Part shown: piece after piece, positions 47,600 through 57,508 of the stretch | How the letters are laid out: the number at the start of each line of letters is the position of its first letter | Numbering within the stretch: the first letter of the stretch is position 1 | Program-made: the position numbers and the translations under genes | The notes under the pieces: generated by a model | What the model saw: only the letters and a program-made list of their open reading frames with translations | Database searches by the model: none | What the model was told of the DNA's origin: nothing | From: Methanosphaera sp. BMS | GTDB lineage: Archaea > Methanobacteriota > Methanobacteria > Methanobacteriales > Methanobacteriaceae | Direction of reading: 5' to 3' | Assembly (NCBI RefSeq): GCF_003268005.1 | Contig: NZ_CP014213.1 | Span: 2,766,001 to 2,830,000, forward strand | Length of the DNA: 64,000 bases

Positions 47600-48187
47600 A
47601 TGACATATAATATTTATATCTGTGGAATAGGTGGACAGGGAATCATAAAGACCTCCATCGTTATAGGACAAACCGCACTTAAAGAAAACCAGCATGTTGT
47701 AATGAGTGAAATACATGGTATGAGTCAACGTGGTGGGGTAGTATCAACGGAACTCAAGATAGGTGATGATGAAAGTCCTATCATTCAGGAAGGCGGAGCT
47801 GATTTAATACTGGCATTTGAACCGGTTGAAGCAGTTCGTGCTCTGGAAAAATCAAATGGCGATACAACTGTAGTCGTCAATACTTCAATTGTACTTCCTT
47901 CAACCATTAATCAGCAGGATGTTGATTATCCTGATGTTGATGATATCATCAGTGAACTTGAATCAAAAGTGGCATCAGTTCATCCAATGGATGCTAATAA
48001 AATAGCCCAAACTGCTGGTCATCCACTATCCATGAACATGGCAATGTTGGGTGCCGTTACGGCAATAGATACCTTCCCATTATCAAAGGATGATATTATT
48101 GAAACGATGAAGGAAAACTTACCTCCAAAGTCTATTGAAATTAACCTCAAAGCCTTTGAAATGGGTTATGATGCCTGTCGTAAATAG
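47600..48187 (+). CDS. iorB: Indolepyruvate:ferredoxin oxidoreductase beta subunit
   Basis: 195-aa gamma-type subunit of the 2-oxoacid oxidoreductase family. Hallmarks are ICGIGGQGIIKTSIVIG and MSEIHGMSQRGGVVSTELKIG. Starts 5 bases after iorA, so it is co-expressed. Confidence 0.96.
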   Translation: MTYNIYICGIGGQGIIKTSIVIGQTALKENQHVVMSEIHGMSQRGGVVSTELKIGDDESPIIQEGGADLILAFEPVEAVRALEKSNGDTTVVVNTSIVLPSTINQQDVDYPDVDDIISELESKVASVHPMDANKIAQTAGHPLSMNMAMLGAVTAIDTFPLSKDDIIETMKENLPPKSIEINLKAFEMGYDACRK

Positions 48188-48320
48188 ATGATTAACTCAT
48201 CTAAAACATTTTTTTTTAATAATATTTTTCCTTTTTTGTCATATGAATGATGTATCCAGTTAATCGTTCAAAAAAAAGAGTTTTCTTAAAATTTTGTTCA
48301 AAAAAAAGGGTTTTTGGGGT

Positions 48321-48755
48321 TTAGATGGAATATATTTCATCAGGACAAAGTATCTTTGCATTTCCTTCTTTTAATACTTTTAATCCTTCATCCATATCTT
48401 CTAATCTTAGGATTACTATTGCTTCATAGGTCTGTTGTTCAACGAATGCATATAAGTATTCAAGGTTAATGTCGTTTATACTTAATAACCTAAGAATCTG
48501 ATTTAATCCTCCAGGTTCATCATTAATAGCAACAGGAATTACATCTGTTATTTTAACGATGAAATCATGTTTTTCCAGTTCTTCCTTAACTTTTAATGGA
48601 TCTGACACTATTAATCTTAAAATTCCAAATTCAGATGTGTCTGCTATAGATAATGCACGTATGTTGATATTCAATTCCTCAATAATATCTAATGTATGTA
48701 ACATTCTTCCTTCTTTGTTTTCAAGAAAGATTGATAATTGTTTTAAGTATTCCAT
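48321..48755 (-). CDS. Tandem ACT-domain protein
   Basis: 144 aa made of two ACT domains (LSIFLENKEGRMLHTLDII...; VIPVAINDEPGGLNQILRLL), an amino-acid-binding fold. It is coupled to the arylacetate-CoA ligase gene just upstream and convergent with iorAB, a pairing often seen in methanogens. It probably senses an aromatic amino acid and tunes the ligase, by inference. The ATG at 48755 is 7 bases from GAGG; one at 48761 is too close. Confidence 0.85.
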   Translation of the reverse strand: MEYLKQLSIFLENKEGRMLHTLDIIEELNINIRALSIADTSEFGILRLIVSDPLKVKEELEKHDFIVKITDVIPVAINDEPGGLNQILRLLSINDINLEYLYAFVEQQTYEAIVILRLEDMDEGLKVLKEGNAKILCPDEIYSI

Positions 48756-48769
48756 TTGCATACCTCGTT

Positions 48770-50071
48770 TTATTTGTTTCTGTTGTCTATTACTCTTACG
48801 GCTTTTCCTGCATCTACCCTGTCAATGGTTTTGGGTTCTACAAGAGTTACATTTACTCTTAAACCAATTTCGTCATGTATGGCTTCTGCTAATTTGTCAC
48901 GAATACCCACCAATTCTTTAATGTTATCAAAGAATATGTCGGGGGATGCTTCAACTTTAACTTCTATCTGGTCTAAGTTATCCGGTCTTGTAAGTATAAT
49001 CTGATAATGTGGTTCTACACCTTTAATGGAAAGTAATGCCTTTTCAATCTGTGAAGGGAATACACTTACTCCTTTGATTTTAAGCATGTCATCGGTTCTA
49101 CCTGTAATTTTGGACATTTTTACAAGTGTTCTTCCACAGCCACATTTTGTATGTTTTATACTGGTCACATCATGCGTTCTGAATCTGATTATAGGCATTC
49201 CGATACGTGTTAATGTGGTAAGTACCAGTTCACCGCTTTGGCCTTCAGGGATATGCTTCAATGTTTTTGAGTCGATTATTTCAGGATAGAAATGATCTTC
49301 ATATAGGTGTAGTCCATTCTGCTGTTCACATTCCATTGCAACTCCAGGACCCATCACTTCCGTTAATCCATATATGTTATAGGCCGGCACTTCAAATTTT
49401 TCTTCAATGCTCTGTCTCATCTGGTCGGTCCAGCTTTCTGATCCAAAACCTATTACTTTAAGATTTAAATCTGATGGCTTAATGCCCATTTCATCCAATT
49501 CTTCCGCTATGTGTAATCCATAGGATGGAGTGAATATCAGCATCGTTGTACCGAAGTCTTTCATAAGCTCAATTTGCCTGAGTGTTTGACCGGTTGATAT
49601 TGGTATAACCGTTGCACCGATTTTTTGTCCACCGTAGTGAACTCCAAATCCGCCTGTAAATAATCCGTATCCATGAGTGTTCTGTACTATGTCATTTTCA
49701 CCGATACCCATCATTGTCATTCCACGAGCCATTACTTCTGCCCATATATCAAGGTCTTCAGCGGTATAACCGGATACTGTAGGTTTTCCTGTAGTACCAC
49801 TTGAGGTGTGTATCTCAACGATATCTTTCTGATCTACGGCAAATAATCCGAAGGGATATGATGCTCTTAGGTCTGTTTTGGTTGTGAACGGTAATTTTTC
49901 AATATCATCTAAAGTTTGAATATCCTCTGGGTATACCTCTGCTTCGCTATATCTTTTATGATAATATGGTACTTTGTTAAATGCTTTCGTAACTACATCC
50001 TGTAATCTTTTTAATTGTAATTCCTGCATGTCTTCACGTGACATACATTCGATTTCTTCATCCCATATCAT
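48770..50071 (-). CDS. paaK: Phenylacetate-CoA ligase (arylacetate activation)
   Basis: 433-aa adenylate-forming enzyme. ATP-binding motif [16 protein letters not shown] near residue 88; substrate/AMP region [18 protein letters not shown]; hinge [20 protein letters not shown] near 330. It activates phenylacetate or indoleacetate to CoA thioesters, which IorAB can reductively carboxylate to the aromatic pyruvate for Phe/Tyr/Trp recovery. The gene context with iorAB and the ACT protein supports this. Confidence 0.93.
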   Translation of the reverse strand: MIWDEEIECMSREDMQELQLKRLQDVVTKAFNKVPYYHKRYSEAEVYPEDIQTLDDIEKLPFTTKTDLRASYPFGLFAVDQKDIVEIHTSSGTTGKPTVSGYTAEDLDIWAEVMARGMTMMGIGENDIVQNTHGYGLFTGGFGVHYGGQKIGATVIPISTGQTLRQIELMKDFGTTMLIFTPSYGLHIAEELDEMGIKPSDLNLKVIGFGSESWTDQMRQSIEEKFEVPAYNIYGLTEVMGPGVAMECEQQNGLHLYEDHFYPEIIDSKTLKHIPEGQSGELVLTTLTRIGMPIIRFRTHDVTSIKHTKCGCGRTLVKMSKITGRTDDMLKIKGVSVFPSQIEKALLSIKGVEPHYQIILTRPDNLDQIEVKVEASPDIFFDNIKELVGIRDKLAEAIHDEIGLRVNVTLVEPKTIDRVDAGKAVRVIDNRNK

Positions 50072-50270
50072 TAATATTAAACTTCCTTTTTAATAAATAA
50101 TAATTATTTATATACGAGGTTATTATTAATTTTTTTTATGAAAACCTTTTTTCATCTTTGATGGCAATCGGGGATAATACGGTTATTTCTTAATCAGTAT
50201 GTCAAAAGAAATAATTTTCATTAGTAAAATGATGTAAATTTGTTAAAAAAAAAGAAAAGGGATATTGAAA

Positions 50271-51944
50271 TTAGAATGGTAATGTCGTGTAGAATCTCTT
50301 GTTATAACATCTATTCCAATTAACAATATTTCCAAATGAATTTGAATTTGAAGTCAAGTCACAGTCATGCCAAGCACCGTTGACGTATACCTGTGCCCAT
50401 ACGTGACCTGTTACCAGACCACTTCTAAAGTAACATGTAGCATGAGCATACCTTGCCGGTATTCCTGCAGCTCTACATACTGCAACCATCAGGTTTGCCA
50501 TATCACAACAGTTACCTGCCTTTCTGTTCCATGTTCCAAGTGCACCATATCTGGTGTTTGCATAGTAATCATAACTTGTCTTTTGATTCAAGTAGCTGAA
50601 TATTGCCTTTGCCTGTGCCAGGGTGGTTGTTTTTCCACTTATTAATGATTTTGCCAAGTTTTGTATGACGCTGTTGTATACCTGGCAATTTGAGGCACTG
50701 GTTGTAATGTATGGTTTTAAGGCACTGTTTTGTGTTAGTGTCGTGTTTTTTCCTGTTAGAGTTTGTGTTTCAAGTTTTAGTTTAGCGGATGTCGTACTTG
50801 CCTGGTATTGTATATATCCGCTGTATGTTGCTGTTATCGTGTATGCTGATTTGCTTAAACTTTTTGGAATGGTGTATGATATACTTGCAATTCCACTTTT
50901 AACGGTAGCTTTACCTATTGTAAGTCCGTTTAATTTAAATACTACAGTACCGCCGTTTAATGCTGCAGAACCACTTTTTACAGTGGCTTTGACAGTTATG
51001 CTTTTACCTGCGGAACTTGTAATATCACTTACGCTTGTTGTTGTTTTTTGAAGTGCTAGAACTTTAAGTGTACTTGATGCTTTTGATGAAGTTAACGCAC
51101 CTGTACCGCTGTAGGTTGCAGTTATCGTATATGAACTTTTGGTGAAGGATGTAGGTATAGTGTAATTTATAGCTGCTCCTCCATTTACAACCTTGCTTGT
51201 TCCTATTGATAGTCCATTTAATTTAAAGACTACACTTCCACCGTGTGCATATGCACCTGTTTTGTCTTTAACAACTGCCAGTATTCTTACTTTTGATCCT
51301 TCAATACCAGTTAAATCTTTAAGTGTGGTTGTTGAGGAACTTTTTGTTATTTTAAGAGTACCTTTTGCAGTTGATGATGAATATCTGCTTGTAGCACCGA
51401 ATACTACACTTGTAGTATATGTGCCTGCAGAATATCCTGGTATTTTATAACTTAATGATGCTTTACCATTTGTTACGTTAGCCTGGCCGATAGTTTTACC
51501 GTTTATTTTAAAGACTACAAGACCCTTTGGAACATATTTTGAACCGGATGCTACTGTTGCCTTTAAAAGTATGGTATCTGTACTACTTGCAGTAATTGAA
51601 TTGATTGCTACTTGTGTAGAATCAAGTTTACTGCTTGTTTTTATATTGCTTGTAGTTTTTTGGATACCTGTGGTACTGTCGGCTTTATTATCATCTTCGG
51701 AATCTGCTGTAGTAACATTCGTTACTGTATTTGAGTTGGTAGTACTTGCTGAAGATGATGCTGAGTTGGTAGTAATCGCTGTGTTTGTGTTAGTTTCTGT
51801 ATTTGTTGTAGAATGGGTTGCTTGAATATCATTTGATATTGTATCTGATGTAATTGTGCTGTCATCAGTGTCTATTGCACTTACTGAACTAATTAATAAA
51901 ATGGTTGCACATATTAAGATTATTGTACCAAAATAACCCTTAAT
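50271..51944 (-). CDS. Secreted Ig-repeat protein with C-terminal transglutaminase domain; start codon ATT
   Basis: One uninterrupted 557-codon frame without any ATG, GTG or TTG at its head. It starts 7 bases after GGAGG with ATT AAG GGT (51944), giving (M)KGYFGTIILICATILLISS, a textbook signal peptide ending near SAIDT. Next comes a Ser/Thr/Asn-rich stretch (~25-115), then three Ig-like repeats, each with VVFKxNGxxIG...YxIP...GTYT (~120-395). A transglutaminase-like cysteine peptidase domain occupies ~430-557, with Cys479 in AGNCCDMANL, His514 in GHVWAQVYV and Asp in WHDCDLTS. Such domains in Methanobacteriales surface proteins may act on pseudomurein peptides. Non-canonical initiation or a start-codon mutation is likely. 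Confidence 0.8.
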   Translation of the reverse strand: MKGYFGTIILICATILLISSVSAIDTDDSTITSDTISNDIQATHSTTNTETNTNTAITTNSASSSASTTNSNTVTNVTTADSEDDNKADSTTGIQKTTSNIKTSSKLDSTQVAINSITASSTDTILLKATVASGSKYVPKGLVVFKINGKTIGQANVTNGKASLSYKIPGYSAGTYTTSVVFGATSRYSSSTAKGTLKITKSSSTTTLKDLTGIEGSKVRILAVVKDKTGAYAHGGSVVFKLNGLSIGTSKVVNGGAAINYTIPTSFTKSSYTITATYSGTGALTSSKASSTLKVLALQKTTTSVSDITSSAGKSITVKATVKSGSAALNGGTVVFKLNGLTIGKATVKSGIASISYTIPKSLSKSAYTITATYSGYIQYQASTTSAKLKLETQTLTGKNTTLTQNSALKPYITTSASNCQVYNSVIQNLAKSLISGKTTTLAQAKAIFSYLNQKTSYDYYANTRYGALGTWNRKAGNCCDMANLMVAVCRAAGIPARYAHATCYFRSGLVTGHVWAQVYVNGAWHDCDLTSNSNSFGNIVNWNRCYNKRFYTTLPF

Positions 51945-51952
51945 TATAAAAC

Positions 51953-52594
51953 CTCCTTATTAATATAAATTGGTTATATTTATAGTCGAATCATAATTTT
52001 TTTGTTCGACTTGTATATATCATTACTATTTCATAGTATATAAATATTTTTTTTAAATAATACATATTATCGTGTTTTTAAAGGATTGGATAATTATTAT
52101 TACTTATTTAAACTTTATATATCCTATATAATTGAGTTAAACTTTATGATATAATTTTTACATAAGTATTATTATTCTTTTATTGCTGTTGTTTTTTTAT
52201 CTTTATCTATTGATTAACAGAGCATATTAAAGTTCTACATACTTTAACAGTGTTGATGTGGATTTTTTGATATTTTTTTAAAATAATATTTAATTATCTG
52301 TCTTATTGTCATTAAAGGATTATGCCTTATTCATTATTTTATTTTAATTGATGGGCTATTTGGATAAAAACGGGGAATATCCTTCTTATTTGTATAAATT
52401 GAAGCTTAAATCGGGATTTTGTATTTTTTTAACAAAAGTTTTTTTAGTGTGATGTTTACTTGAGTTTTTTTGAGCAACTGTTTAAACACGCTAATCAGTT
52501 TTTATTTATTTTTTACATTTAATTCAAGACTACAGAATGGGCTATATTTTAAAAATAGCTTTTGAGAAAAAATGAGTAAAAGGGTGGGGGAGAG
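51953..52594. other. 642-base AT-rich gap
   Basis: Upstream of the transglutaminase gene (ribosome site at 51952-51956) and downstream of the DUF4013 gene. TATA-like runs occur near 52040 and 52120, but no element can be singled out. No gene is seen. Confidence 0.35.
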
Positions 52595-53398
52595 TTATTC
52601 GGGGTATAGTTTTGCAAATGAATGTAGGAAGAAGAACAATGAGAACGATTCCAGAATTGCTGATATTATACTTCCAAATGTCGGTGCTAAATTTAGGATG
52701 AAAATTATATTTGCAATTACTATACTAATAATTATTATCAATAGTAGAAATTCCAGGTACTTGATTATTCCTATTTTTTTTATAATCTTTAACATACGCA
52801 TTATGTTAAATGATTGTTTATAATCTTCATTTGCATTTAAGTCAATTTTACTTATCGTACATATTGAAAAGAGTATTACAACTACTATTATGAATATTAT
52901 CAAAGACATTTTAAGGCTGTTGGCTGTATCTACAATTGCCATATCCGGAAGTGATCCCATAATCTCAAATATGCTTATTTCCTCGGTAGTTGTTATCATG
53001 TCTGACATAAATGTGGGAATCTCATCAATTCTTTGAAATAGTCCTGTAGGTATTGACAGTATTGTTGATATTATTAATGCCAATATAAGGTAATATGATT
53101 CAAGTATTGTATCCTGCAAGGCTTCCTTTATTGATTCATCAAAGCTTATCTTTGGTGCTCCTTTCTTTTTATTGAGTAGGTGAAATATTATTTGCAGGCT
53201 TATTCCAAGAACAATTAATGGTATGATTAAACATGCTACTATGAAAATTATGTTCGTTGTAATATCTAAATTATGTGAGTGTAAAAAGTATTCATGAGTA
53301 AATTCTGAGATTAGAAACAGAATTGTTACTATTATAAAATACTTGTAGTTTTTTATTGGAAATAGGAGGGATTCTTTAATAATTTCCTTGTTTTTCAT
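52595..53398 (-). CDS. DUF4013-like membrane protein
   Basis: 267 aa with about six hydrophobic helices (YFIIVTILFLISEF; NIIFIVACLIIPLIVLGI; YYLILALIISTILSIP; LIIFIIVVVILFSICTI; FLLLIIIISIVIANIIFIL; a final SFSLFFFLHSFA). This matches the DUF4013 family, frequent in Methanobacteriales and of unknown function. The C-terminus ends KLYPE. A long complementary frame on the plus strand is a shadow. Confidence 0.7.
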   Translation of the reverse strand: MKNKEIIKESLLFPIKNYKYFIIVTILFLISEFTHEYFLHSHNLDITTNIIFIVACLIIPLIVLGISLQIIFHLLNKKKGAPKISFDESIKEALQDTILESYYLILALIISTILSIPTGLFQRIDEIPTFMSDMITTTEEISIFEIMGSLPDMAIVDTANSLKMSLIIFIIVVVILFSICTISKIDLNANEDYKQSFNIMRMLKIIKKIGIIKYLEFLLLIIIISIVIANIIFILNLAPTFGSIISAILESFSLFFFLHSFAKLYPE

Positions 53399-53736
53399 TT
53401 TTTTCCATTCCCCTTTTTTTATTATTTAATATGTATTTCCTTTTAAATTATTATTTTTATTGTTCATATCTTTCTTAATTCATGATATCAAACAGTATAT
53501 GTGCAGTATCATTATCATTTTTCATTCAACAGGTATTGCATTAATTATCATACCTTTTATCTACCGTAATTCTTGGTAGATTATATATGGGCGTTATAAT
53601 ATTCACTTCTAAAAATAAGTATTTGCCTGGTTTATACTGGATGGTATATTAATTAGCTTTGGTTGACATAAAGTATATATACTAATCGATAGTAAGAAAT
53701 AAAATATCAAAACAAAACAGTATAGATGTGATATAT
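53399..53736. other. 338-base gap between divergent genes
   Basis: AT-rich and without a gene. A plus-strand TATA-like AAGTATATATACTAA near 53670-53684 sits ~60 bases before the next gene and is its likely promoter. Confidence 0.4.
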
Positions 53737-54072
53737 ATGACTGATGAAACACTAACCTACGATGATATTAAGGAATATGAACATTTATTTACCATGGCAC
53801 CACCATTCGTACTGGAACTGATGATAAAAAGAAATGTCAATCTGGTAGATAAGTTCCGTCCAACGATTGCAAAGTATCTGCAAGAGTTAACGCCACAGCA
53901 AAAACAGAAACTAAATCATGTATTATGTGCCGATACTGAAAGACTTCAAAAGTTAATGTTTCTTGCATATAAGAAAACAGGTAAAAAACAGTATTATACA
54001 TTGGCAAATCCTGCAAACAGGAACTTTGTAGAAATGAACATAAATGGAATCAGGCAATTGGCGGATTTCTGA
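53737..54072 (+). CDS. Conserved hypothetical protein
   Basis: 111-aa soluble helical protein with no cysteine pairs beyond one Cys and no membrane segment. Sequence such as LTPQQKQKLNHVLCADTERL and the C-terminal ANPANRNFVEMNINGIRQL look like a compact all-helical fold. The ATG at 53737 is preferred over an in-frame GTG at 53728. Family not recognised; single gene with its own TATA-like box. Confidence 0.6.
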   Translation: MTDETLTYDDIKEYEHLFTMAPPFVLELMIKRNVNLVDKFRPTIAKYLQELTPQQKQKLNHVLCADTERLQKLMFLAYKKTGKKQYYTLANPANRNFVEMNINGIRQLADF

Positions 54073-54113
54073 TTTAAAAATGCATTGATTTAAAAAAAGT
54101 ATAAAAGAGGGGT

Positions 54114-54692
54114 TTAGTTGATGTTGATGTTTACTTTTTCTTCATCCTCTTCAGCTTCTTGGCCTTCCTGAGTCTCTTCTTCTTTTTCATCATCTTTTTT
54201 ATCATTAACAAATTCCAATACCTTATTTATTAATATGTAATCACCAAAACCGGTAATTTCATCCTGTTCTATTTCAGCCTCTTCGGTCTTGGTAAATGAT
54301 GATGTTTTGCTAAGAAGTAATGAAGTAATCTCTTGCTTGTCGATGTCAATGTTGATTCCAGAAACTTTTCCACTTTCATTTCCGTTGCAGTCAAGGACTT
54401 TTTTACCTATGATTTCACTGCTTTTGACATGGTTTTCTTCACTTTGAGGTATTTTTTCCATGGTATTTTCCATAAGATCTTCTTTAGTTACAGATACCTG
54501 CAAGTAATCTCCTATGGCCATTATGTCTTCCGGTTTGATGTCATGATATTTTTTACTGATTGGATTTCCTGTTGAACCGTAAATACCTGTTAATTTAAAT
54601 GTTTTAGTATCAAATGTCATTTCAGCGATTTTTCCTACTTCTTTAACGTTTTTGTCTATGATTTTCTTTCCGACAATTTCATTAGTTTTCAT
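54114..54692 (-). CDS. Double PRC-barrel protein
   Basis: 192 aa with two PRC-barrel repeats: EIVGKKIIDKNVKEVGKI at residue 5 and EIIGKKVLDCNGNESGKV at ~93, each followed by DYLQVS or DYILIN, ending in an acidic Glu/Asp/Lys tail. PRC barrels occur in RimM and photosynthetic H subunits and mediate protein or RNA contacts. Archaeal stand-alone versions, including CdpB-type proteins, have been linked to cell division. A related single-barrel gene lies beyond pyrE. Confidence 0.8.
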   Translation of the reverse strand: MKTNEIVGKKIIDKNVKEVGKIAEMTFDTKTFKLTGIYGSTGNPISKKYHDIKPEDIMAIGDYLQVSVTKEDLMENTMEKIPQSEENHVKSSEIIGKKVLDCNGNESGKVSGINIDIDKQEITSLLLSKTSSFTKTEEAEIEQDEITGFGDYILINKVLEFVNDKKDDEKEEETQEGQEAEEDEEKVNININ

Positions 54693-54808
54693 ATTCTTTA
54701 CCTCATATTTATTATTTTTATGATTATAATTATTTGTTAATTATTCTTATTATATAATGTTTTTGATAGTTGTTTTCTTATAAATTTGCAGAAATATTAT
54801 GATATGTA

Positions 54809-55342
54809 TTATAAATATTGCTTAAATTCACTTATTGTAAGCAATGGCTCGAAGATGATGCCTCTTTCTTCAAAGGTCTTTTTTGCTCCCTCTTCACGGT
54901 CCACTATTACGAATGCCTTGATGATGTTTCCGCCGTTGTCCTCTATCACATCAATAGCTTTGAGTAGAGATCCTCCGGTAGTCGTAACGTCTTCTACAAT
55001 GATTACATTGTCATTTTCATCCAGTTGGCCTTCAATTTGTTTGGATGTACCGTATGATTTCTTTTCTTTTCTAATCATAAGCATTGGCTTTTTTGATATT
55101 AAGGATGTTGCCGTAGCTATAGGTACAGCTCCAAGAGCAGGTCCTGCTATCTTGTCAATACTGTCATCTATACTTTCAGTAATCATGTAGGCTACGCATT
55201 CCAGTATTTCCGGTTCGGTAATTGCCTTTTTCATGTCAACGTAGTAATCACTTTTTTTACCTGATGAGAGTGTAAAGTCACCAAATTTAATTACATCATT
55301 TCCCTTTAGTAATTCTATCAGTTTATTTTTATAATCAGTCAT
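54809..55342 (-). CDS. pyrE: Orotate phosphoribosyltransferase
   Basis: 177 aa, pyrimidine synthesis: orotate + PRPP to OMP. PRPP motif [18 protein letters not shown] at ~residue 108, orotate region [17 protein letters not shown] at ~27, and flexible loop [20 protein letters not shown] site. It sits between the two PRC-barrel genes on the same strand. Confidence 0.95.
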   Translation of the reverse strand: MTDYKNKLIELLKGNDVIKFGDFTLSSGKKSDYYVDMKKAITEPEILECVAYMITESIDDSIDKIAGPALGAVPIATATSLISKKPMLMIRKEKKSYGTSKQIEGQLDENDNVIIVEDVTTTGGSLLKAIDVIEDNGGNIIKAFVIVDREEGAKKTFEERGIIFEPLLTISEFKQYL

Positions 55343-55395
55343 AATATCACCTTTAATTATCTTCGTGTATTTGTTTGCCGTTTATATGATAATGG

Positions 55396-55632
55396 TTATA
55401 TGAAACTTTTTTCAAAGGATTTTCTAATTAATATCATGTCCCCTATCCTGCTAACTTCTTCAAATGGAATTTTAATCTCTTCAGAAGATTTTCTACGTCC
55501 CTTATTCTTTACTATTATCAACGATTCTATTGCATTCGCCGCGGTGTCAATTTCAATATCCACAACTTTTCCTATCGTCATGGCTTCGCCATTCACCACT
55601 TCTTTATTAATAATGTCATTTATGATTCTCAT
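55396..55632 (-). CDS. Single PRC-barrel protein
   Basis: 78 aa: one PRC barrel (RIINDIINKEVVNGEAMTIG, then VVDIEID, then EEVSRIGDMILIRK). Its start is 54 bases before the pyrE gene region on the same strand. Similar short PRC proteins in euryarchaea have been associated with the division machinery; here only the fold can be claimed. Confidence 0.8.
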   Translation of the reverse strand: MRIINDIINKEVVNGEAMTIGKVVDIEIDTAANAIESLIIVKNKGRRKSSEEIKIPFEEVSRIGDMILIRKSFEKSFI

Positions 55633-55788
55633 TTAAATCACTTTATCCAATCTATATATTAATTATTTTTTTTATTAATTATATTATAATGTTTTCATCT
55701 TTTTATATTACTTTGAAATAATAGTAATATATGAATAGAAATATATTTTTTCAAGCAAATATAAATATAATTTCCATGGAGTGTTATG

Positions 55789-56298
55789 ATGAAGGTATAT
55801 AACTTAGACGCATCCGCATTAATAAACGGTTTTTATATGAAGGACTGCTTGAATATCATGGTCTCATCAGCCGTCGGTGAAATAAAGGACATCAATGCCG
55901 AAATATTATTAAATAATTGTATCAATGAGGGAATACTTAAGATAGAATCTGTTGATGATGAACAGTACTCTAAACTGGATGAAGTGCTGTTGGATTCCGG
56001 TGACAATATGAGACTGTCCCAGACAGACAGGGATGTTGTTGCATTAAGCCTTAAATACAAGTCCCTTGGCCATGATGTTATCACAGTCAGTGACGACTAT
56101 TCCATGCAGAACGTTTTGAAATTGCTGAACCTTGAATTTAGGGGTGTATATACACAGGGAATAAAGGAAACCATCTCCTGGCAGAAAATATGCAAAGGTT
56201 GTCGTAAGAAGTACCCCGGAGATACGAAGCTAACCGAGTGTGACATCTGCGGTTCACCGATTATCAGAAAACGGGTTAATTCCCACAGAAACTATTAG
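55789..56298 (+). CDS. nob1: Nob1-like rRNA endonuclease (PIN + zinc ribbon)
   Basis: 169 aa. The PIN domain has the acidic residues in YNLDASALINGF, TDRDVVALSL and TVSDDYSMQNVL. The C-terminal zinc ribbon has CKGCRKKYPGD...CDICGSPI. Nob1 makes the final cut at the 3' end of 16S rRNA during small-subunit maturation. ATG at 55789 chosen for spacing from GGAG. The next gene starts 15 bases after its stop, suggesting an operon. Confidence 0.9.
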   Translation: MKVYNLDASALINGFYMKDCLNIMVSSAVGEIKDINAEILLNNCINEGILKIESVDDEQYSKLDEVLLDSGDNMRLSQTDRDVVALSLKYKSLGHDVITVSDDYSMQNVLKLLNLEFRGVYTQGIKETISWQKICKGCRKKYPGDTKLTECDICGSPIIRKRVNSHRNY

Positions 56299-56313
56299 GA
56301 AGTATGATTAAAC

Positions 56314-57441
56314 ATGACATTGGATATTGGAGTGATTGTACACGGTCCAGGTATTATTGACTCTGGATGTGCACTAAGAATAATTGACATATTGTCTACG
56401 ATGGGCAACGTATCCTGCAGATTGGGCGGTACCATGGGTAGAACCGCGGTAATTGATGCATCCCTGGAGGATGTCATAGACATCTCACGAAAACTGCTTC
56501 CCAGCCAATCCATTCGCTTAATGGCAGAGGACAATGACGTACTGTTTTTATTAAACTATGGGAAAAATCAGGTAACCGGCCACACATTCGGCTATAAGGT
56601 TTATACCAATTCAAACTGTAATGCAAGGCTAATTCAAATCGAAAGACCCGCCGAAGAGGACGGGGTTATAATAGCCTGGTCGGATGAGATTGATGATGAA
56701 TTTTTACTTGAAGTTTCTAATAGATTAAGATTGCCAATTATATCATCGGATATGGCAAAAAGGATTGCCTGTGACGAATCAAACATCGACGATGACAACT
56801 CCGTAATAAAACGCAAGGTGGCAGGCGTGGCACCCGGAGAGAACGTCATGATGAATGGCGTCATAATAGGAAGAGTAACAGATGAATCTCTTGTCATAAC
56901 GGCCAAAAATAATCGGATAATAAACATGGACGGGGGAGTAATCAAAGAACATGGCCTTGAAAAGCTGGGAAAAGTGGACCTTAAAAAGGCAATAATAAAA
57001 ACGGGACTTTTAAGAAAGTCAGATAACGTCACTCCCCGAATCATCAAACATGAACAATCCCTTAAACAGACGGCGGTATATCTTGATCATGCAGCGGAGG
57101 ACATTTACAAATACAATAAAAACAGTGTAATCGTAAGTGTGGGTGATGACACGACACTTCTTTCATCAGATATACTATACAGGTTTGAAGTACCAGTAAT
57201 CGGCATAACCGACGGTGATTTGGATAAGGTGGTTGAAAAATCATTTAAGATGGACGACTCATTAATCATACAGTTGGAGTCCGGCTGGGATGATATAATC
57301 GGCAGAAAGATATTTGATGAAATCTTTGACGAAAATCAAATAATCACCATAGACTCGATTGATTCATTGAAGGATGAAATAATATCGCTTATCAATCAAA
57401 CGGATGTCGAATATCACATAGTTGAAAATCAATTATCATAA
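56314..57441 (+). CDS. DUF2117-family protein
   Basis: 375-aa protein of the methanogen-restricted DUF2117 family. The N-terminus IGVIVHGPGIIDSGCALRII and the VIVSVGDDTTLLSSDILYRF stretch (~residue 270) suggest two Rossmann-like halves. No catalytic motif can be assigned. It follows nob1 and precedes the methanogenesis marker genes on the same strand, so a link to either is possible. Confidence 0.72.
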   Translation: MTLDIGVIVHGPGIIDSGCALRIIDILSTMGNVSCRLGGTMGRTAVIDASLEDVIDISRKLLPSQSIRLMAEDNDVLFLLNYGKNQVTGHTFGYKVYTNSNCNARLIQIERPAEEDGVIIAWSDEIDDEFLLEVSNRLRLPIISSDMAKRIACDESNIDDDNSVIKRKVAGVAPGENVMMNGVIIGRVTDESLVITAKNNRIINMDGGVIKEHGLEKLGKVDLKKAIIKTGLLRKSDNVTPRIIKHEQSLKQTAVYLDHAAEDIYKYNKNSVIVSVGDDTTLLSSDILYRFEVPVIGITDGDLDKVVEKSFKMDDSLIIQLESGWDDIIGRKIFDEIFDENQIITIDSIDSLKDEIISLINQTDVEYHIVENQLS

Positions 57442-57508
57442 AAAGTTTTAAGTAATGTAATATAAAGATTATCATAGAATTTAGAATTATTATCTTGGAG
57501 GTATAAAT

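Noticed and set aside
50623..51825. Three plus-strand frames of 84-142 codons
   Set aside because: They are complementary to the Ig-repeat/transglutaminase gene, whose own frame is continuous with signal peptide and repeats.
52572..52823. 83-codon plus-strand frame
   Set aside because: Antisense to the DUF4013 membrane protein gene; low-complexity isoleucine-rich product.
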